A DNA stretch of 64,000 nucleotides from Fictibacillus aquaticus (GCF_002245695.1 NZ_NOII01000021.1:1-64000), one strand, 5' to 3'. Shown: positions 42,252 through 51,150, counted from the stretch's first letter. Notes: generated from the letters alone by a model not told the origin. Numbers and translations: made by a program.

Positions 42252-43161
42252 ATAAAGCGGCTGTTTCACTTCCTGCGACTGCAGCATTTTTTTGCTGTAT
42301 CGCTTTTTGCATATGAACCTGGCCGACAATTACTGCAAAACCGGCTTCGATGAGAGAGTCATAGACCGCTTTATTCGTGACAGGCAGATTCATTGTAATG
42401 CAGCGGCAATTTGCATTGATTGGAGAAAAGACGCTGTCAAGCAGCGTTTGTGCCGCTTCTTTTTCACGATGTTGAAGCTCAGGCGACACAACACATTGAT
42501 ACAGCATGATTCCTGACAGCGCGCCGCCTTGATACACATGGCGGTAAACTGCGAAGCCTGCCGTTTCTTCCCTATACTTCAGCAGCACGACTCGGGCATC
42601 TTTTATGCTAGGAATCTGTGTCTGCCAGGCAGTGACTTTATTGAAAAACGTTAGCTTATCCAATTCTTCAGGCTGTGCAGGTATTGTTATAAAGTCTGAT
42701 GACACAGGGAAAGGAGCATTAAGCTCACCTTGATGGTGCAGAAAAGCGAGCTCTTCAAATGTTGTGTATCCCATCTTTTCATAAAGCCTGATAGCTCTGC
42801 TGTTCTCTTTGATTGCTTCAAGCAGAGCGATATCTACATTCTTCTCTTTATAAATGTCCAAACAAGCTTGAATGAGCTTTTCCCCGATCTTCATGCCTCG
42901 GTATTCTGGCAGGATGGCCGTTCCGCCGTTCCATGCATACATTTTGCCGTCTATCTCGCGAAAACCGTTCAATACTAATCCAACTAGCTTGTTTTCATGG
43001 ACAGCTGCAACAGAATGTTCAAGCGACAATCCTTCATTCGTGATTTTCAGAAGAAAACGTTCCAAATCCATTGTCAGATCAGAATAGTACTGGCTGAATG
43101 CCTCGTTCCATAAAGAAAGTGCTTCTTCAAAACACAACTCAGAAAAACGCTTTATCAACAT
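42250..43161 (-). CDS. GNAT acetyltransferase, two tandem domains
   Basis: A 303-residue protein. The N-terminal GNAT domain is complete (ILPEYRGMKIGEKLIQACLD is the acetyl-CoA loop, followed by ENSRAIRLYEKMGY). A second, weaker GNAT-like domain follows (about 155-290; VLLKYREETAGFAVYRH, VSPELQHREKEAAQTLLD, VYDSLIEAGF). The substrate is unknown. I chose the ATG at 43161 with AGGGAG 9 bases upstream; a TTG three codons earlier is close against it. Confidence 0.8.
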   Translation of the reverse strand: MLIKRFSELCFEEALSLWNEAFSQYYSDLTMDLERFLLKITNEGLSLEHSVAAVHENKLVGLVLNGFREIDGKMYAWNGGTAILPEYRGMKIGEKLIQACLDIYKEKNVDIALLEAIKENSRAIRLYEKMGYTTFEELAFLHHQGELNAPFPVSSDFITIPAQPEELDKLTFFNKVTAWQTQIPSIKDARVVLLKYREETAGFAVYRHVYQGGALSGIMLYQCVVSPELQHREKEAAQTLLDSVFSPINANCRCITMNLPVTNKAVYDSLIEAGFAVIVGQVHMQKAIQQKNAAVAGSETAAL

Positions 43162-43268
43162 ACTGTTCAACTCCCTAATTATAATCTAAAACGACTGGTT
43201 AGTTTATTATAAAACAAATGTAATATTATGGCTATAAAAATCCTTCGACAAAAACTAAGCATAATATC

Positions 43269-43336
43269 GGGGGTACGGTACCATTTTGAAGGAAGCGCGC
43301 CAGAGACGCTTTTGCTTCAAATGGTACCGTACCCCC
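43269..43336. repeat. palindromic element P2 (GGGGTACGGTAC family)
   Basis: Inverted arms of about 20 bases with one extra T on the left side, starting GGGGTACGGTACCATTT. The loop contains GCGCCAGAGA, close to the loop of P1. Confidence 0.85.
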
Positions 43337-43353
43337 CCATTCAATGAACTCAT

Positions 43354-43385
43354 AAAAAAGCGGCTGCCCCTAGGCAGCCGCTTTA
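43354..43385 (-). terminator. terminator after csbD
   Basis: Minus strand AAAGCGGCTGCC...GGCAGCCGCTTT followed by a T run. Confidence 0.85.
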
Positions 43386-43392
43386 TTCCATA

Positions 43393-43590
43393 CTATAGTT
43401 TTCTATGCCAGTCATCGTACTCTCTTTCGGCTTGCTCTCTTGTATGACCGTGACGTTCCTGAATCTTCCCGATCATCTTTTCTTTGTCACCCTGGATCTG
43501 ATCATAATCATCATCAGTCAGCTTGCCCCATTGCTTTTGAGCCTCACCTTTTAACTGTTTCCATTGTCCTTGAAAACGATCTTCATTCAT
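43393..43590 (-). CDS. csbD: CsbD family stress protein
   Basis: A 65-residue hydrophilic protein with the CsbD pattern (FQGQWKQLKGEAQKQWGKLTDDD and GDKEKMIGKIQERHG). In B. subtilis csbD is strongly induced by SigB; its molecular function is unknown. It follows the general stress protein gene below by about 30 bases on the same strand, so it is probably transcribed from the SigB promoter at 44195-44220. Confidence 0.9.
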   Translation of the reverse strand: MNEDRFQGQWKQLKGEAQKQWGKLTDDDYDQIQGDKEKMIGKIQERHGHTREQAEREYDDWHRKL

Positions 43591-43621
43591 TTTACGTCAC
43601 CCTTCCTTTTTTATAATGTGT

Positions 43622-44155
43622 TTAAACGATTGGCGGCTGGTCATTCAGCCTGTCATCATAGTGATGAGCATTTCTTGTTTTGTACGTACGGAACGTGTCA
43701 TAGACGTTCGCTCTTCTGTCAGTTTCTGCTTCAACAAGTACAAGAATATCTCCCTGCTGGACATAATCCTCATACTCTTCAGCCTGATCTTTCGGTATGC
43801 CCATACCGACGAGCGCACCGACTAGTCCGCCGGCTCCTGCTCCAACAGCTGCCCCGCCAAGTGCTGCTGCAAGAGGACCTGCAGCAACAATCGGACCAAC
43901 ACCAGGAATAGCCAGCGCACCTAGACCAACAAGCAGACCGCCTACACCGCCGAGGATTCCTCCTGTAGCCATACCTGCTGCCGCTCCGTCAGCTGCATGA
44001 GTGCCCGTTTCTTTCGCTACCGCTCTTACTTCTTCTTTTTCACGGGCGATAACTGAAATATCTTCTGAGCTGTATCCCTGCTGCTGAAGCTGTTTAATTG
44101 CTTGAATCGCATCATCTTCTGTACGGAAAATTCCAACAACCTTTTGCTTTTCCAT
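43622..44155 (-). CDS. general stress protein 17M-like
   Basis: A 177-residue protein with an N-terminal domain for general stress protein 17M/YflT (MEKQKVVGIFRTEDDAIQAI), then a long Gly/Ala-rich hydrophobic stretch (about 60-125) that could insert in a membrane as a helical hairpin, and a C-terminal segment QQGDILVLVEAE. B. subtilis relatives such as YflT and YdaD-group genes belong to the SigB regulon. A clear SigB promoter lies in front. First gene of an operon with csbD. Confidence 0.82.
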   Translation of the reverse strand: MEKQKVVGIFRTEDDAIQAIKQLQQQGYSSEDISVIAREKEEVRAVAKETGTHAADGAAAGMATGGILGGVGGLLVGLGALAIPGVGPIVAAGPLAAALGGAAVGAGAGGLVGALVGMGIPKDQAEEYEDYVQQGDILVLVEAETDRRANVYDTFRTYKTRNAHHYDDRLNDQPPIV

Positions 44156-44194
44156 CGTGTCACTCCTTTTTTTGTAATGAATTCTATGGTATGC

Positions 44195-44220
44195 TTTCCC
44201 AGTTTTATATTTCTTTAAAC
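44195..44220 (-). promoter_or_regulatory. SigB-dependent promoter of the gsp17M-csbD operon
   Basis: Minus strand GTTTAA (44215-44220), 14-base spacer, GGGAAA (44195-44200), a near-consensus SigB promoter. As at rsbU, the -35 box overlaps the stop codon of the upstream gene. Confidence 0.82.
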
Positions 44221-44514
44221 ACCCGAGCGGTCCGCTTCTTTTTTCAAATGGGAAACATATTCATCAATCTCTGGCATTCTTTCCTGAAGCATTTGATCTC
44301 TTTCTGTCTGATCCTTTTTCAGCAAATCCTCGCCAAACGCACTTATATCTGATAAAACTCCCTGCGTCCTGCTGCCTGTTTCTACGTCCTCTTCAAGAAG
44401 CCTTGCAATCTCTGTTATCGTATTCCACGTTTCTTCATCAGCACTCGAATTGTTCTTAGTCTTGTCCAGGTCTTGAATAAGCAGATGTATCCGCTCTTTC
44501 GTCTGTGTCTTCAT
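44215..44514 (-). CDS. small acidic protein of unknown function
   Basis: Not recognised. A 99-residue, highly charged and apparently helical protein (RIHLLIQDLDKTKNNSSADEE, LLKKDQTERDQMLQERMPEI) with no membrane span. Its stop codon forms part of the SigB -35 box of the next operon. It diverges from the PBP1A gene. May be a stress-related soluble protein, but nothing in the sequence proves it. Confidence 0.55.
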   Translation of the reverse strand: MKTQTKERIHLLIQDLDKTKNNSSADEETWNTITEIARLLEEDVETGSRTQGVLSDISAFGEDLLKKDQTERDQMLQERMPEIDEYVSHLKKEADRSGV

Positions 44515-44634
44515 ATTCTCACCTCTTAATAGTCCATACCTTTTTCAGCACTTTGTTAAACGGTTTGATTTTCCAGAAGCTAGGGTAAAGATACCCTGCC
44601 ATCATTTTTATATTAAAACGAAGGAGGAATCTGA

Positions 44635-47037
44635 GTGGCTGACAGGGTCTCAATAAGGAAAAGAAAAAGAGCACTCCTGTGGGTGCGCCGTACTGCCATC
44701 ATCACTATACTGATGATGGTATTAAGCGCCATGACAGGCGGCGCCATGATTTATGCATATATGGATGAAACGCCAAACTTAAATGAGGATGACCTCCGCA
44801 TCCCCCGCTCATCCATGATTTATGATATGAACAATAAGTTCGTAACGTATGTTGCTGGTACTGAAACCCGAGAATACACGCCTATACAGGATATTCCGGA
44901 CCATGTGCAAAACGCGTTTATTGCAACAGAGGATGTCCGTTTTCGTGAACACCACGGCGTTGATGTCCGCCGTGTATTCGGTGCGGCGCTGGCTAATGTC
45001 CGAGACGGGTTTGGATCTGAAGGAGCGAGCACTATCACTCAGCAGGTTGTGAAGAACAGCGTGTTAAGCTCCGAGAAAACGATAAAAAGAAAAGTTCAAG
45101 AAGCGTATCTTGCTGTACAGCTTGAACAGGAATACTCCAAAGATCAAATCCTCGAGATGTATCTGAATAAAATTTATTTTGGAGAAGCGGCGTATGGCGT
45201 CACTACCGCATCAAAAACATATTTTAATAAGCCGCTTAAAGACCTTTCGATCGCTGAAGCTGCGCTTCTCGCAGGCCTTCCACAGCGTCCAAGTGATTAC
45301 AATCCTTACGTTAACCCAGAAAAAGCAGAGAAACGAAGAAATATTGTTCTCTCTCTCATGCACAAACACGGATTTATATCTTCTTCTGAAAAAGAGAAAG
45401 CAACAAGTATTCCTGTTAAAGAAATGCTTTCAAAACCCGCAAAAACAGAAGGAAAGTATGAAGCTTTTATTCAGCAGGTCATAAAGGACCTCCGCAGCAA
45501 GGGCCTCTCTGATAAAGAGATTTACGAAGGCGGCCTGAAAATTTATACAACCCTTGATCCAGTTATCCAGAAACACACTGAACAAGTGCTATCTTCTGAT
45601 AAGTTCATTGTTTACCCAAATGCAGAGTTTCAGGCAGGAACTGCGGTCATTGATACACAGACTGGTGCAATCCGTGCACTCGGCGGAAACCGGCAGCCAG
45701 ATAACGCAAAGGTCCAAAAAGGCTTTAACTACGCCACCGACAGCAAACGGCAGCCTGGCTCCACTGCTAAGCCGATCCTTGATTACGGTCCTGCGATCGA
45801 GCACTTGAAATGGTCTACTTATAAAAAGCTGAAGGATGAGCCGCTTGAGATCAACGGCAAAGAATTCAAGAACTGGGACGATGAATTCCACGGCGATGTA
45901 ACGATGCGCCATGCATTGAAAATGTCCTACAACATCCCAGCCATTAAAGCATTTATGGAAGTTGGAGATAAAAAGGCAAAAGCATTTGCATCTGGTCTTG
46001 GCCTTGAATTTAAAACCCTGTATCCTTCCTATGCTATCGGCGGCTTTAACGAGGGAGTCTCACCGCTTCAGATGGCTGGCGCGTATTCCGCATTCGGAAA
46101 CGAAGGAATCTATCATAAGCCAACAACATTGCGTAAAATTTCTTATCCTAACGGCAGCGAAATAAAGATTGAGAACAAAGGCAAGAAAGCGATGAAGGAT
46201 TATACTGCTTATATGATCACTGATATGATGAAAACTGTTGTAGAAGAAGGTACTGGCTATTCAGCCCGCATACCTGGCCTTGAAGTGGCTGGTAAGACTG
46301 GCACCACCAACCTTCCAGAAGGCATCGATGAAAAAGGCGCCTCTGACTCCTGGTTCGTTGGCTACACGACACTTTACACAACTTCTGTCTGGACAGGCTA
46401 TAACAAGACAGATAAAGATCATTATTTAACGAAAAACGATCAGGCGATTTCACGAGACATCTTCCGTGAAATCATGACACTTGCTTCGAAAAACAAAAAA
46501 ACGAAGCCATTTGTAAAACCAGGCTCGGTTGAAGAAATTTACGTAAACGAAGACACAGGCACACTCAGTAAGAACAGCTACGACTCAAACGTTTCAAGAG
46601 AGCTTATGGTAAAAGGCACTTCTCTTACTGACGTTGTGAAGCCAGCGCTGAAACCAAAAAAGAAGCAAGAAAAGCCGAAAGAAGATAAGAAAGATAAGAA
46701 AGATAAGAAAGAACAGCCTAAGAGTGAGCCGCCTAAGAAAGAAAAGAAAAAACCAGACGACAAGAAGGATAAAGAAGAACCCCCTCCTCCTCCGCCAGAT
46801 GATGACGGTGGCGATGACGGAGATGACGGCGGCGATACAGGCGAACCAGCTGATCCGCCTCCACCTCCACCTGATACAGAAGATCCTCCACCTCCGCCGC
46901 CGGATGATGGCGGTGGTGATGGCGGTGGCGATGATGACGGCGGCGATACGGGTGAACCGGCTGATCCCCCTCCGCCTGCAGATGATACAACCGATCCACC
47001 TCCAGGCGATACAGGCGGCAATGAGAAGCCTGAATAA
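44635..47037 (+). CDS. class A penicillin-binding protein (PBP1A type)
   Basis: An 800-residue bifunctional peptidoglycan synthase. One N-terminal membrane span is followed by a GT51 glycosyltransferase domain (ATEDVRFREHHGVD, GASTITQQVVKN) and a transpeptidase domain with PGSTAKP (SxxK), SYN in KMSYNIPA and KTGTT. The last 150 residues are a lysine-rich segment and then a Pro/Asp/Gly-rich low-complexity tail of (P)n, DDGG and DTGEPADP repeats. Closest by plan to PonA, which also has a disordered tail. Start codon GTG with GGAGG 7 bases upstream. Confidence 0.9.
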   Translation: MADRVSIRKRKRALLWVRRTAIITILMMVLSAMTGGAMIYAYMDETPNLNEDDLRIPRSSMIYDMNNKFVTYVAGTETREYTPIQDIPDHVQNAFIATEDVRFREHHGVDVRRVFGAALANVRDGFGSEGASTITQQVVKNSVLSSEKTIKRKVQEAYLAVQLEQEYSKDQILEMYLNKIYFGEAAYGVTTASKTYFNKPLKDLSIAEAALLAGLPQRPSDYNPYVNPEKAEKRRNIVLSLMHKHGFISSSEKEKATSIPVKEMLSKPAKTEGKYEAFIQQVIKDLRSKGLSDKEIYEGGLKIYTTLDPVIQKHTEQVLSSDKFIVYPNAEFQAGTAVIDTQTGAIRALGGNRQPDNAKVQKGFNYATDSKRQPGSTAKPILDYGPAIEHLKWSTYKKLKDEPLEINGKEFKNWDDEFHGDVTMRHALKMSYNIPAIKAFMEVGDKKAKAFASGLGLEFKTLYPSYAIGGFNEGVSPLQMAGAYSAFGNEGIYHKPTTLRKISYPNGSEIKIENKGKKAMKDYTAYMITDMMKTVVEEGTGYSARIPGLEVAGKTGTTNLPEGIDEKGASDSWFVGYTTLYTTSVWTGYNKTDKDHYLTKNDQAISRDIFREIMTLASKNKKTKPFVKPGSVEEIYVNEDTGTLSKNSYDSNVSRELMVKGTSLTDVVKPALKPKKKQEKPKEDKKDKKDKKEQPKSEPPKKEKKKPDDKKDKEEPPPPPPDDDGGDDGDDGGDTGEPADPPPPPPDTEDPPPPPPDDGGGDGGGDDDGGDTGEPADPPPPADDTTDPPPGDTGGNEKPE

Positions 47038-47042
47038 ACATG

Positions 47043-47071
47043 AAAGCAGCCCTGCTAGCGGGGCTGCTTTT
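47043..47071. terminator. bidirectional terminator between PBP1A and YfhP-like genes
   Basis: AAAGCAGCCC...GGGCTGCTTT, overlapping the end of the converging YfhP-like gene. T runs are short. Confidence 0.65.
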
Positions 47072-47933
47072 CAATGTATTCATATAGGAATGATTCTCCG
47101 TTCCGGTAAAACCTCGGATCATATATACCAAGCTTGCCGTTATCTTCAACCACAACAACGAATGGAGACCAGTCATAAAGCGTCTTTGCTTCTGGTTTTT
47201 GCTTAAACAGAGGCGTCAGATCGGCGTCATCTTTTGACTTCAGCACTGCCTGCTTTTCAGGAGCAAGAAAGATGCTGTCCTTAGATATCTCAACAGTATC
47301 ATCCTTTTTGCCAATTACTTGAAACTGTGTTGGAACGAAACCTGCAGCAAGCGCCACTTCGTCGTACTTCTCCTTAGCCTCATCATACAGCACATACCCC
47401 TGTAACGACTGTAGCGTGACATGCAGAAGCATGGCCAGCCAGGCGATACGGAATACGTTGAAGCGTTTTTCAGCCGCTTTTTTCCTCGAGACAATAAATG
47501 CTGTGAGCATGATGAACCAAAACACAAAATCAACGATCGGAATAACTCCAAACGTGATCCGATGTGCAGAAAGCGGTTCGAGAAAACCGGTCCCCCACGT
47601 ATTGAACAGATCGCTTGTATCGTGAATAAACACAGCGAGCATCGCCCACCAGAATACTCTCTTATCATCAACCTTCCAGATTAAACGAGCTATAAAATAA
47701 AGCAAGAATGCCCATACAGGCACAAGGAATATAGAATGTGTGATTCCTCTATGCCACATCTGCTGCATCACTCTGCCGTATTCCGTCACATTAACAAGCA
47801 CATCAATATCCGGAATCTGACTGCCAGCAAGCGTTGCCGCAAATAGGCTCGCTTTCAGCTGAGGAGACATGTCTTTTTTATCGATCGCGCCGTAAAGGGT
47901 CAAACCAAACAGTGTATGTGTGATTGTATCCAT
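47055..47933 (-). CDS. YfhP-like membrane-bound metal-dependent hydrolase family protein
   Basis: A 292-residue membrane protein of the LexA-binding/YdjM-YfhP family. The N-terminal MDTITHTLFGLTLYGA, MWHRGITHSIF and HDTSDLFNTWGT carry the conserved histidines and aspartates of the putative metal site, and four or so membrane spans lie in the first 190 residues. The C-terminal 100 residues are soluble. B. subtilis YfhP is described as affecting transcription of its neighbour yfhQ; biochemical activity is not established. Confidence 0.82.
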   Translation of the reverse strand: MDTITHTLFGLTLYGAIDKKDMSPQLKASLFAATLAGSQIPDIDVLVNVTEYGRVMQQMWHRGITHSIFLVPVWAFLLYFIARLIWKVDDKRVFWWAMLAVFIHDTSDLFNTWGTGFLEPLSAHRITFGVIPIVDFVFWFIMLTAFIVSRKKAAEKRFNVFRIAWLAMLLHVTLQSLQGYVLYDEAKEKYDEVALAAGFVPTQFQVIGKKDDTVEISKDSIFLAPEKQAVLKSKDDADLTPLFKQKPEAKTLYDWSPFVVVVEDNGKLGIYDPRFYRNGESFLYEYIEKQPR

Positions 47934-48020
47934 TTTTTATTCCCGCTTTTCAAGTTAGTAAAAGGAATTATCCTCTTTCATTCGAATTGTATAATAAAAC
48001 CACACAGGAGGACTATTAAT

Positions 48021-48380
48021 ATGGCTGAATTACAAAAAGGACAACCGGTACATAAACCGCGCCCTTCTTTTCATAGCTTTCAGGAATTCTGGGTCTTTTA
48101 CCTGTCTCAGCACAGCAAACCGAAAACCCGATTCTGGCATTTTATAGGCACAAGTCTAGTATTTTTATTTATCTTTCTTGCTATATGGAAACATCCGCTG
48201 TTCCTGCTTGCTGCTCCCGTGACTGCCTACGGTCTTGCCTGGTACAGCCACTTCTTTATTGAAGGCAACAAGCCAGCCACGTTCGGCCACCCATTCTGGT
48301 CGCTTATCGCCGACTTTAAGATGTATTTCCTGACACTCTTCGGCCAGCTGCCGAAGGAACTAAAGAAACATGGACTTTAA
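48021..48380 (+). CDS. Mpo1/DUF962-like membrane protein
   Basis: A 119-residue protein with two central membrane spans and the DUF962 pattern: FWVFYLSQHSKPKTRFWHFIGT, then GLAWYSHFFIEGNKPATFGHP with conserved histidines. Yeast Mpo1 of this family is an iron-dependent dioxygenase in 2-hydroxy fatty acid breakdown; bacterial roles are untested. CAGGAGG lies 7 bases before the ATG, and a TATAAT box sits about 30 bases upstream. The longer frame starting at 47916 has no ribosome-binding site. Confidence 0.82.
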   Translation: MAELQKGQPVHKPRPSFHSFQEFWVFYLSQHSKPKTRFWHFIGTSLVFLFIFLAIWKHPLFLLAAPVTAYGLAWYSHFFIEGNKPATFGHPFWSLIADFKMYFLTLFGQLPKELKKHGL

Positions 48381-48411
48381 ACAGACTCTCCTTTCGAGTC
48401 TGTTTTATTAT
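48378..48411 (+). terminator. terminator after the DUF962 gene
   Basis: AAACAGACTC...GAGTCTGTTTTATT directly after the stop. Confidence 0.8.
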
Positions 48412-48431
48412 TTCCGGGGAAATTCGACATT

Positions 48432-48497
48432 GGGGTCCGGTACTCTTTCTTATAAACACCGTAATCATCACGTTTAAGAGAAAGAGTACCGGACCCC
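48432..48497. repeat. palindromic element P3 (GGGGTCCGGTAC family)
   Basis: Perfect 19-base inverted arms (48432-48450, 48479-48497) starting GGGGTCCGGTACTCTTTCT, around a 28-base loop. Confidence 0.88.
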
Positions 48498-48621
48498 CGA
48501 TCCTCAAGACAGCAGCCTGCCATATTTTTTTGCTGAAATTAGGAGTTTGTCTATGCCAATCCACTCCTTAGGACATACACTATATTGCTAGTGATGTCAT
48601 GATACAAAGGAGGTTAAATGC

Positions 48622-48786
48622 ATGTTCGGCAAAAAACAACAGCGTGCTTGGGGCTACCCTGGCTATGGTTATGGATACGGCTGTAATTACGGATGCGGAT
48701 ACGGCGGCGGATATGGTTCGTCATTTGCTATCATTGTCGTGCTTTTCATCCTTCTCATTATCGTCGGTGCAGCTTGGAAGTTTTAA
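48622..48786 (+). CDS. YjcZ/SscA-family small sporulation protein
   Basis: A 54-residue protein: a Gly/Tyr-rich N-terminal half ([20 protein letters not shown]) followed by a hydrophobic span ending VGAAWKF, the hallmark of the YjcZ family of spore-associated small proteins (SscA in B. subtilis is a coat-assembly relative). AAAGGAGG lies 8 bases upstream of the ATG, and a strong terminator follows. Too short for routine gene finders at common cut-offs, but the family match is clear. Confidence 0.85.
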   Translation: MFGKKQQRAWGYPGYGYGYGCNYGCGYGGGYGSSFAIIVVLFILLIIVGAAWKF

Positions 48787-48793
48787 AGAATGC

Positions 48794-48827
48794 AAAAAAG
48801 CTGATCTTTTTTAAGATCAGCTTTTTT
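48794..48827. terminator. bidirectional terminator between the yjcZ-like gene and putP
   Basis: AAAAAAGCTGATC...GATCAGCTTTTTT, symmetrical, with T runs on both strands. Confidence 0.85.
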
Positions 48828-48859
48828 GACATTTTCCGTTTAAACCGGCAGCGTCTTTT

Positions 48860-50323
48860 CTATAGTGTCAATTGTGCGGATTGTTCAAATTCTTTTCGAA
48901 TGTCAGCAGATGGCTTCGCTGTCAGCAAACTCACCACTATAATAGCAATTCCGCATGCAATAAAGCCTGGAATGATTTCATACACATCCTTGAATGCAGG
49001 GATGAGCTCCCAGACTACAACGGTCACCGTACCTGTAATCATACCAGCAAGTGCGCCCCATTTTGTCATGCGCTTCCAATAAAGGCTGAGCAGGACAACC
49101 GGCCCGAAAGCCGCTCCGAAACCAGCCCATGCATAACCGACTAGGTTCAGGATTGTATCGTTCGGGTTCAATGCCATCACAAATGCGATGATAGAAATCG
49201 CAAGAACAGACAGACGCCCAATCAGGACAAGCTCTTTATCGCTTGCTGAACGCTTTACGAACGCCTTGTAAAAGTCTTCTGTCACTGCACTAGCTGTGAC
49301 GAGGAGCTGTGAGGAAATCGTGCTCATGACAGCAGCCAAGATAGCTGCCAGCAAGAAACCGGTTATGATTGGGTGAAACAATACTTCAGACAAAACGATA
49401 AACACCGTTTCAGCTTTTTTCAGTGGTGCTCCTTGTTCACTGAAATACGCAATTCCGATTAAACCTGTAAACATCGCTCCGACAATAGAGAAAATCATCC
49501 ATCCCATTCCGATACGGCGCGCAGTTTTCATTTCTTTTACAGATGATATTGCCATAAAGCGGACAATAATATGAGGCTGTCCGAAATAACCGAGTCCCCA
49601 CGCCATTAATGAGATCATACCGATCAAGCTCGTCCCTTTAAACGCATCAAGAAGGGACGGCTTTACACTTTCAATCTCTGTAAAAGTCGCATCCCATCCG
49701 CCGACATTCATGATGGCAACAATCGGAACAAGAATTAACGCGACAAACATAATTGCTCCTTGAACGAAATCTGTCCAGCTTACAGCCAAGAATCCGCCAA
49801 ATAACGTGTACAGTATAACAACGCCTGCTGTAATAAGCACGCCTGTCAGGTAGTTCATTCCGAACGCAGTTTCAAACAGCTGTCCTCCTGATACCATTCC
49901 AGACGATGAGTAAAAGGTAAAAAAGACAAGAATAACAAAAGCTGATGTCAGCCTTAAAATACGGGATGAATCTTTAAAGCGGTTTTCAAAGTAATCAGGT
50001 ATCGTGATAGAGTTATTCGCAACCTCCGTGTATGTGCGCAATCGTGGTGCTACATAAAGCCAGTTTAAATAAGCACCGACCGTTAATCCGACAACGATCC
50101 AGCCTGCGCTCAAGCCTGTGGCATACATCGCGCCTGGCAGACCCATCAAGAGCCAGCCGCTCATATCAGATGCACCCGCACTTAGAGCTGTAACAGCAGG
50201 CCCAAGATTACGGCCTCCAAGCATATAATCCGATAAGTCCGCCGTTCGCTTATACGCGTACCAGCCGATCAGAAGCATGCCGATCATATAAACAGCAATT
50301 GAAAAAACAACCCCAAATTCCAT
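48860..50323 (-). CDS. putP: sodium/proline symporter
   Basis: A 487-residue sodium:solute symporter with 13 expected membrane spans. The N-terminal DYMLGGRNLGP and SGWLLMGLPGA, the sodium-site region and FGQPHIIVRFMA are characteristic of PutP/OpuE. It imports proline for nutrition or osmoprotection; which of the two cannot be told. No SigB promoter was seen in front. The gene ends about 30 bases from a terminator shared with the yjcZ-like gene. Confidence 0.92.
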   Translation of the reverse strand: MEFGVVFSIAVYMIGMLLIGWYAYKRTADLSDYMLGGRNLGPAVTALSAGASDMSGWLLMGLPGAMYATGLSAGWIVVGLTVGAYLNWLYVAPRLRTYTEVANNSITIPDYFENRFKDSSRILRLTSAFVILVFFTFYSSSGMVSGGQLFETAFGMNYLTGVLITAGVVILYTLFGGFLAVSWTDFVQGAIMFVALILVPIVAIMNVGGWDATFTEIESVKPSLLDAFKGTSLIGMISLMAWGLGYFGQPHIIVRFMAISSVKEMKTARRIGMGWMIFSIVGAMFTGLIGIAYFSEQGAPLKKAETVFIVLSEVLFHPIITGFLLAAILAAVMSTISSQLLVTASAVTEDFYKAFVKRSASDKELVLIGRLSVLAISIIAFVMALNPNDTILNLVGYAWAGFGAAFGPVVLLSLYWKRMTKWGALAGMITGTVTVVVWELIPAFKDVYEIIPGFIACGIAIIVVSLLTAKPSADIRKEFEQSAQLTL

Positions 50324-50460
50324 TATCCCTCTCCCCTTCTGAAACTCTCTCGCTGAATGAAAGCCCTTGCAATTTTCAGTACTTTCATAAAAGTAACAAT
50401 TTTAATTATAAATAGATACTGTCGAAAAGGGAATGTTTTTTGTCGAATCTCGTTTCACAC

Positions 50461-50490
50461 AAAAGGCTTCCCAAGTAAATGGGAAGCCTT
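50461..50490. terminator. terminator after the general stress protein 26 gene
   Basis: AAGGCTTCCC...GGGAAGCCTT followed by TTTT on the minus strand. Confidence 0.75.
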
Positions 50491-50497
50491 AACCTTG

Positions 50498-50923
50498 TTA
50501 TAGCTCAAGCAGCTTTTCGTCATCCACACCGCTTTTGTTCATCAATCGGATAGCAGAAGGCTTAATCTCCAGCACCACATAATTCGGATCATCCTTTCCG
50601 TCGAACCAATGCTCCATATGCTCGTTCCAAAGCTTGTCCTTCAGACCTTGATCATCCTTAATCACCGCTGTCCCTTCAACCTCCACATACGCATCGCCAA
50701 AACCGTCCCCATCATATCCAAGCAGGATATGTACGTTTGGATTCGCTTCAATCTCATCCGCTTTATGCGTCTCGCTGCTCGTTGGTGTGTACAGTGTCAA
50801 TTCTTCATTGAAAAACGTCATATAGCGCGAATGCGGTTTGTTTCCTTTTACCGTAGCCAGCGTTCCGGTTCGGCTTTCTTTTAATACCTTTAAAATGTTT
50901 TCTTTAAGCTCCTGCTGATTCAC
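50498..50923 (-). CDS. general stress protein 26-like (YdaG), flavin/PNPOx-fold
   Basis: A 141-residue pyridoxamine 5'-phosphate oxidase-like protein. GTLATVKGNKPHSRYMTFF and NPNVHILLGYDGDGFGDAYVEVEG match B. subtilis YdaG (general stress protein 26), a SigB-regulon member of unknown substrate. I chose a GTG at 50923 (MNQQELKENIL), with GGAG 8 bases upstream and the same N-terminus as YdaG; a GTG three codons earlier overlaps the site. Confidence 0.85.
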   Translation of the reverse strand: MNQQELKENILKVLKESRTGTLATVKGNKPHSRYMTFFNEELTLYTPTSSETHKADEIEANPNVHILLGYDGDGFGDAYVEVEGTAVIKDDQGLKDKLWNEHMEHWFDGKDDPNYVVLEIKPSAIRLMNKSGVDDEKLLEL

Positions 50924-50956
50924 ACAATCCACTCCTTTTTTGTTCTACCTCTTACT

Positions 50957-50982
50957 ATTCCTTAGCTATTAAAAAATAAAAC
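50957..50982 (-). promoter_or_regulatory. possible SigB promoter of the ydaG-like gene
   Basis: Minus strand GTTTTA (50977-50982), 14 bases, AGGAAT (50957-50962). Five of six -35 and four of six -10 bases match the SigB consensus. Correct spacing and a known SigB-regulon homologue support it. Confidence 0.5.
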
Positions 50983-50994
50983 ACGAACAAATAG

Positions 50995-51018
50995 AAAAAG
51001 CTCTCTCTTGAGAGCTCA
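50995..51018 (-). terminator. terminator after a 44-residue gene
   Basis: Minus strand GAGCTCTC...GAGAGCTTTTT, overlapping the end of the small gene. Confidence 0.65.
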
Positions 51019-51150
51019 ATCTTTGTTCATATATTCAATCATCTGCTCCAACAAAGCTACGTTATCTGTGACGAGAAAAACAGGCAGCAACAATAATGTT
51101 ATCAACACCAGCACATTCGGCCCTAACACTCTTTTCAGAAATGTAATCAT
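51016..51150 (-). CDS. 44-residue membrane peptide
   Basis: Not recognised. MITFLKRVLGPNVLVLITLL and onward: one hydrophobic span (residues about 12-31) and a short acidic C-terminus. GGAGG lies 10 bases before the ATG at 51150 and a terminator overlaps the 3' end, which together support a real small gene. The frame opens 23 codons earlier without a site. Confidence 0.5.
   Translation of the reverse strand: MITFLKRVLGPNVLVLITLLLLPVFLVTDNVALLEQMIEYMNKD

Noticed and set aside
43591-43625. SigB promoter directly before csbD (GTTTAA at 43618)
   Set aside because: At the required spacing there is no GGGWAW box, and the start site would fall on the csbD start codon.
43797-44000. Pro/Ala-rich plus-strand frame
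   Set aside because: Complement of the Gly/Ala-rich part of the stress protein gene.
46578-47176. Long minus-strand frames opposite the PBP1A tail (Gly/Ser-rich)
   Set aside because: They are mirror images of the Pro/Asp/Gly repeat codons of the real gene.
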